Positions 61,864 to 64,000 of a stretch of DNA of 64,000 bases are shown one piece after another. Made by a program: the position numbers and the translations under genes. The number at the start of each line of letters is the position of its first letter. Position 1 is the stretch's first letter. The notes under the pieces are model-generated. The model did not search any database. It worked only from the letters and a program-made list of their open reading frames with translations, and was not told the origin of the DNA. Source of the DNA: an uncultured Chryseobacterium sp. (GTDB taxonomy: Bacteria; Bacteroidota; Bacteroidia; Flavobacteriales; Weeksellaceae); contig NZ_CAKZIK010000029.1 in the NCBI RefSeq assembly GCF_936933875.1, forward strand, positions 1 to 64,000, given 5' to 3'.

Positions 61864-62540
61864 ATGAAATTTAAAACGATTATCGTTGCTACTGCTGCTG
61901 TTGCAACTGTTGCAACCACTGCGCAGTCTTGTTTGGCTTTGGCTACTTCTACAGTTGGATTAGCAGTTTTGAAAAAAGTATTGTTAGGCGGTATTACTAA
62001 AGGCCTTGGTATTTTTGGTAATAAACAGGCCTTCCTTGAAAATAATTTAATTGATCAGGCTTTGCCAAAACAATTGAGAGATTTAAATGGTGTTTTAGAG
62101 AAAATCGACCCAATCTTGTTGCTAAAGAAAGAGATTATATTGCACAGGCTGCAGTTTACACAGTAGATATTTCTAAACCAATTCTTACCAACGCGGTTAA
62201 CAGTTTAACAACCGAAGATGCTGCAAGAATTGCACAAGGTGGAAAAGGCGCTGCGACCCAAATTCTTAAAGAAAAAACAGCAGAACAATTAATGTTGGCT
62301 ATCCAACCTAAAGTGGATGAAAAGTTAAATCAGTTCGGTATCGTAAGCAGCATTAATTCAGCATTGCAAGGTTCTAATATTTTGGGACAAATTTTCGGGA
62401 ACGGAAATTCAAGCAGTCTTTCTGCAACAGGAGGTTTAAGCAGACTTGCTTCTGAACAAATGGTGAACGGACTGTTCAATATTATCCAAAATCACGAGGA
62501 GCAGAACGCTGTTTCGCTTTATGACGCTTTAGGAAAATAA
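61864..62540 (+). pseudogene. DUF4197 family protein gene with a one-base frameshift
   Basis: The first 84 codons read an exported DUF4197-type protein (MKFKTIIVATAAVATVATTA, then TVGLAVLKKVLLGGITKGLG and LPKQLRDLNGVLEKIDP). Frame is lost at about 62114 (CCCAATC, where CCCAAATC would restore it) and the copy stops at 62166. The next frame continues AKERDYIAQAAVYTVDISKP, NAVNSLTTEDAARIAQGGKG and ends DALGK at 62540. The total length is 3n+2, one base short. The protein would be 225 residues, secreted, of unknown function. Confidence 0.7.
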
Positions 62541-62559
62541 TATTTACCAAAATCATATA

Positions 62560-62603
62560 AGAGTTTCCAGAGTATTTTAAAGTAACTTTGGAGACTCTTT
62601 TTA
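62560..62603 (+). terminator. Terminator of the DUF4197 gene
   Basis: 14-bp stem AGAGTTTCCAGAGT/ACTTTGGAGACTCT (two G-T pairs) followed by T5. Confidence 0.75.
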
Positions 62604-62618
62604 ATTAATATACCTATT

Positions 62619-62924
62619 ATGAATATACTGGAAGACAATAAAAATACTTCACCCGAAGAATTTTACGCATCTTTAAAAGAAAAACTGGAAGCTACACACG
62701 AGTTTCCACAGGATTACTTATTTAAATTTATTGTGACGAATGACCAAGCAAAACTAACAGAAATTTATAAAGTTTTCGATGGCATTAAATTTACGTTGAG
62801 CAACCGCGAAAGCAAGAACGGAAAATACACTTCATGCAATATTTTCGCTTTTGTTTTAGATGCAGACCAAGTCATCAAAATTTATCAGGAAGTTGGAAAA
62901 ATTGAAGGCGTAATGATGCTTTAA
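62619..62924 (+). CDS. DUF493 (YbeD-like) family protein
   Basis: A 101-residue protein with a small ACT-like fold typical of DUF493: DYLFKFIVTNDQAKLTEIYK, then FTLSNRESKNGKYTSCNIFA and a DADQVIKIYQEVGKIEGVMM end. In E. coli, YbeD-type proteins may regulate lipoate-linked enzymes, but this is not shown. It sits just after a terminator, and is probably its own unit with the epimerase behind it. Confidence 0.8.
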   Translation: MNILEDNKNTSPEEFYASLKEKLEATHEFPQDYLFKFIVTNDQAKLTEIYKVFDGIKFTLSNRESKNGKYTSCNIFAFVLDADQVIKIYQEVGKIEGVMML

Positions 62925-62990
62925 TCATCAGCAATGGTTAATGGGCAATCTGTAATAAGTGATGAAGCTCATCTTTTTTATATTTATTGA

Positions 62991-63884
62991 ATGAAAATTT
63001 TAGTAACAGGAGCTTCCGGACTTATTGGCAAGGCTTTAGTAGAAAAACTGAAGCAAAATCGTCACGAAGTACGGTGCCTTACAAGAAAAAAGGCTACAAA
63101 AGCTAATGAATTTCACTGGAATATTTCGGAAAATTTTATCGACGAAAGGGCCTTTGAAAATCTAGATATCATTATTCATCTCGCTGGAGCCAACATCAGC
63201 GAGCGCTGGACAGCATCCTATAAAAAAGAACTGTACAGCAGCAGAATAGATTCCGCCAATCTTCTCAGAAAATACTGTTCTGAGAAAAATATTCGTTTAA
63301 AGGCTTTTATTTCTGCTTCCGGAATTAATTTTTACGGCACTTTTACGTCAGATAAAATTCTGGATGAAACTTCGGGAATTATTCGACATGATTTTTTGGC
63401 CCAACTCTGTGTGGCTTGGGAACATTGTGCAGATGCGTTCGTAGAAATTGCTGAAAGAGTGGTTTGCTTAAGGACGGCGATGGTTTTAGCGAAAAATGGC
63501 GGAGCTCTACCAAAACTTCAGAAAATTACCAACTTCAACTTAGCGTCTCCAGTTGGCTCCGGAAAACAATGGATGAACTGGATTCACATTGACGATTTGG
63601 TGAACCTGTACCTTTACGCAGTGGAAAATTCATCAGTAAACGGAAAATTGAATGCCACAACTGAAGGATGGGAAACCAACAGTGATTTCATGAAGAAATT
63701 AGCTCAAAATTCACACAAAATATTTCTTCCCATCAACATACCTTCTTTTGTAGTGAAGACTGCTTTCGGGGAAATGAGCCAAATTTTGCTTGAAGGAACA
63801 AGGGTTTCCAACAAAAAAATCAAATCGCTTGGATTTGATTTTAAGTATGAAGATTTAAAAAGTGCTTTGGCTACTTTTCAATAA
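62991..63884 (+). CDS. TIGR01777 family epimerase (YfcH/SDR39U-like)
   Basis: A 297-residue extended SDR. Rossmann start MKILVTGASGLIGKALVEKL, then IIHLAGANISERWTASYKKE typical of TIGR01777, ISASGINFYG and WMNWIHIDDLVNLYLYAVEN. The C-terminus has the DUF1731-like segment (KTAFGEMSQILLEGTRVSNK). Substrate unknown; the family includes human SDR39U1 and bacterial YfcH. Its end overlaps the convergent ArsC-like gene by 14 bases. Confidence 0.88.
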   Translation: MKILVTGASGLIGKALVEKLKQNRHEVRCLTRKKATKANEFHWNISENFIDERAFENLDIIIHLAGANISERWTASYKKELYSSRIDSANLLRKYCSEKNIRLKAFISASGINFYGTFTSDKILDETSGIIRHDFLAQLCVAWEHCADAFVEIAERVVCLRTAMVLAKNGGALPKLQKITNFNLASPVGSGKQWMNWIHIDDLVNLYLYAVENSSVNGKLNATTEGWETNSDFMKKLAQNSHKIFLPINIPSFVVKTAFGEMSQILLEGTRVSNKKIKSLGFDFKYEDLKSALATFQ

Positions 63885-64000
63885 AATATTTTACATTTTC
63901 AACAGGTCTTCCAATCATCGCAACAGAGCCTTTTATTAAAATTGGCCGTTGTATGAGCGCTGGATTTTCCGACAAAACTTTCAGCCATTCATCATCAGAA
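63871..64000 (-). CDS. ArsC/Spx-like protein, 3' part only
   Basis: Only the C-terminal 42 codons lie in the window. The sequence EWLKVLSENPALIQRPILIK followed by SVAMIGRPVENVKYF is the arsenate-reductase (ArsC, thioredoxin-like) C-terminal block, with the RP turn that positions the substrate. Whether it is a true arsenate reductase cannot be judged without the Cys-containing N-terminus beyond the edge. Confidence 0.75.
   Translation of the reverse strand, partial: SDDEWLKVLSENPALIQRPILIKGSVAMIGRPVENVKYFIEK

Noticed and set aside
1..64000. CRISPR array, tRNA, rRNA, insertion sequence or prophage
   Set aside because: I saw no regularly spaced repeats, no cloverleaf I could fold by eye, no transposase or integrase, and no phage genes. 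A tRNAscan and an IS search would settle this.

Overview
The window looks like chromosomal DNA of a Bacteroidota member, class Flavobacteriia, most likely the Chryseobacterium/Kaistella/Elizabethkingia group (Weeksellaceae). The reasons are an AT-rich genome, a SusC/SusD pair, TAnnTTTG-type promoter elements with little Shine-Dalgarno signal, the long (about 660 aa) urocanase, a monomeric NADP-isocitrate dehydrogenase, a class A beta-lactamase of the chryseobacterial kind, and many short dispersed intergenic repeats. This is inference from protein and repeat character. There is no rRNA in the window, and I recognised no tRNA, CRISPR array, prophage, insertion sequence or replication origin.

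Layout. 0-9.3 kb: amino-acid permease, DUF962 membrane protein, SPFH protein, dGTPase flanked by two toxin-antitoxin modules (ParE/Xre-like and MazF/MazE), and glycine decarboxylase gcvP. 9.4-12.2 kb: an easily missed 50-codon Cys/Lys-rich gene with its own promoter and terminator, a J-domain protein, a kinase-like orphan, and repeat-rich spacers. 12.2-18.1 kb: a one-strand array of small single-domain genes (DoxX, AHSA1/SRPBCC x2, VOC/PhnB x4, DUF1801, RibD-C, DinB, an ABM-like pseudogene) ending in a Crp-type regulator. 18.2-31 kb: tpx, icd, an ECF sigma factor with a membrane partner, an S41 protease-like lipoprotein, a Cys-motif/plug-like protein, a small SRPBCC operon, hutU, a sugar acetyltransferase, a serine hydrolase and two acidic small proteins. 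31-49.3 kb: SDR, pcm, Gfo/Idh, class A beta-lactamase, M23 peptidase, hbd, a polytopic membrane protein, META lipoprotein, pheT, dnaN, dgkA, a frameshifted barstar gene, purL and purB.

49.5-61.7 kb is a polysaccharide utilization locus, all on the minus strand: SusC, SusD, a two-LamG surface lipoprotein, two tandem GH144-type (PF10091) lipoproteins, a secreted esterase and a periplasmic GH3 beta-glucosidase. The pairing of GH144 with GH3 suggests beta-1,2-glucan as substrate: cleavage to sophoro-oligosaccharides, SusCD import, then glucose release in the periplasm. No dedicated regulator is visible. The right edge carries a frameshifted DUF4197 gene, DUF493, a TIGR01777 epimerase and the 3' end of an ArsC-like gene.

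The observations I rate highest are the PUL, a family of REP-like elements whose stem and flanking words vary together while the frame around them is constant, the hidden 50-codon transcription unit at 9.4-9.65 kb, the kinase-like orphan at 10.8 kb, and a set of single-base frameshifts next to A-runs that may be real phase switches, decay or assembly error.
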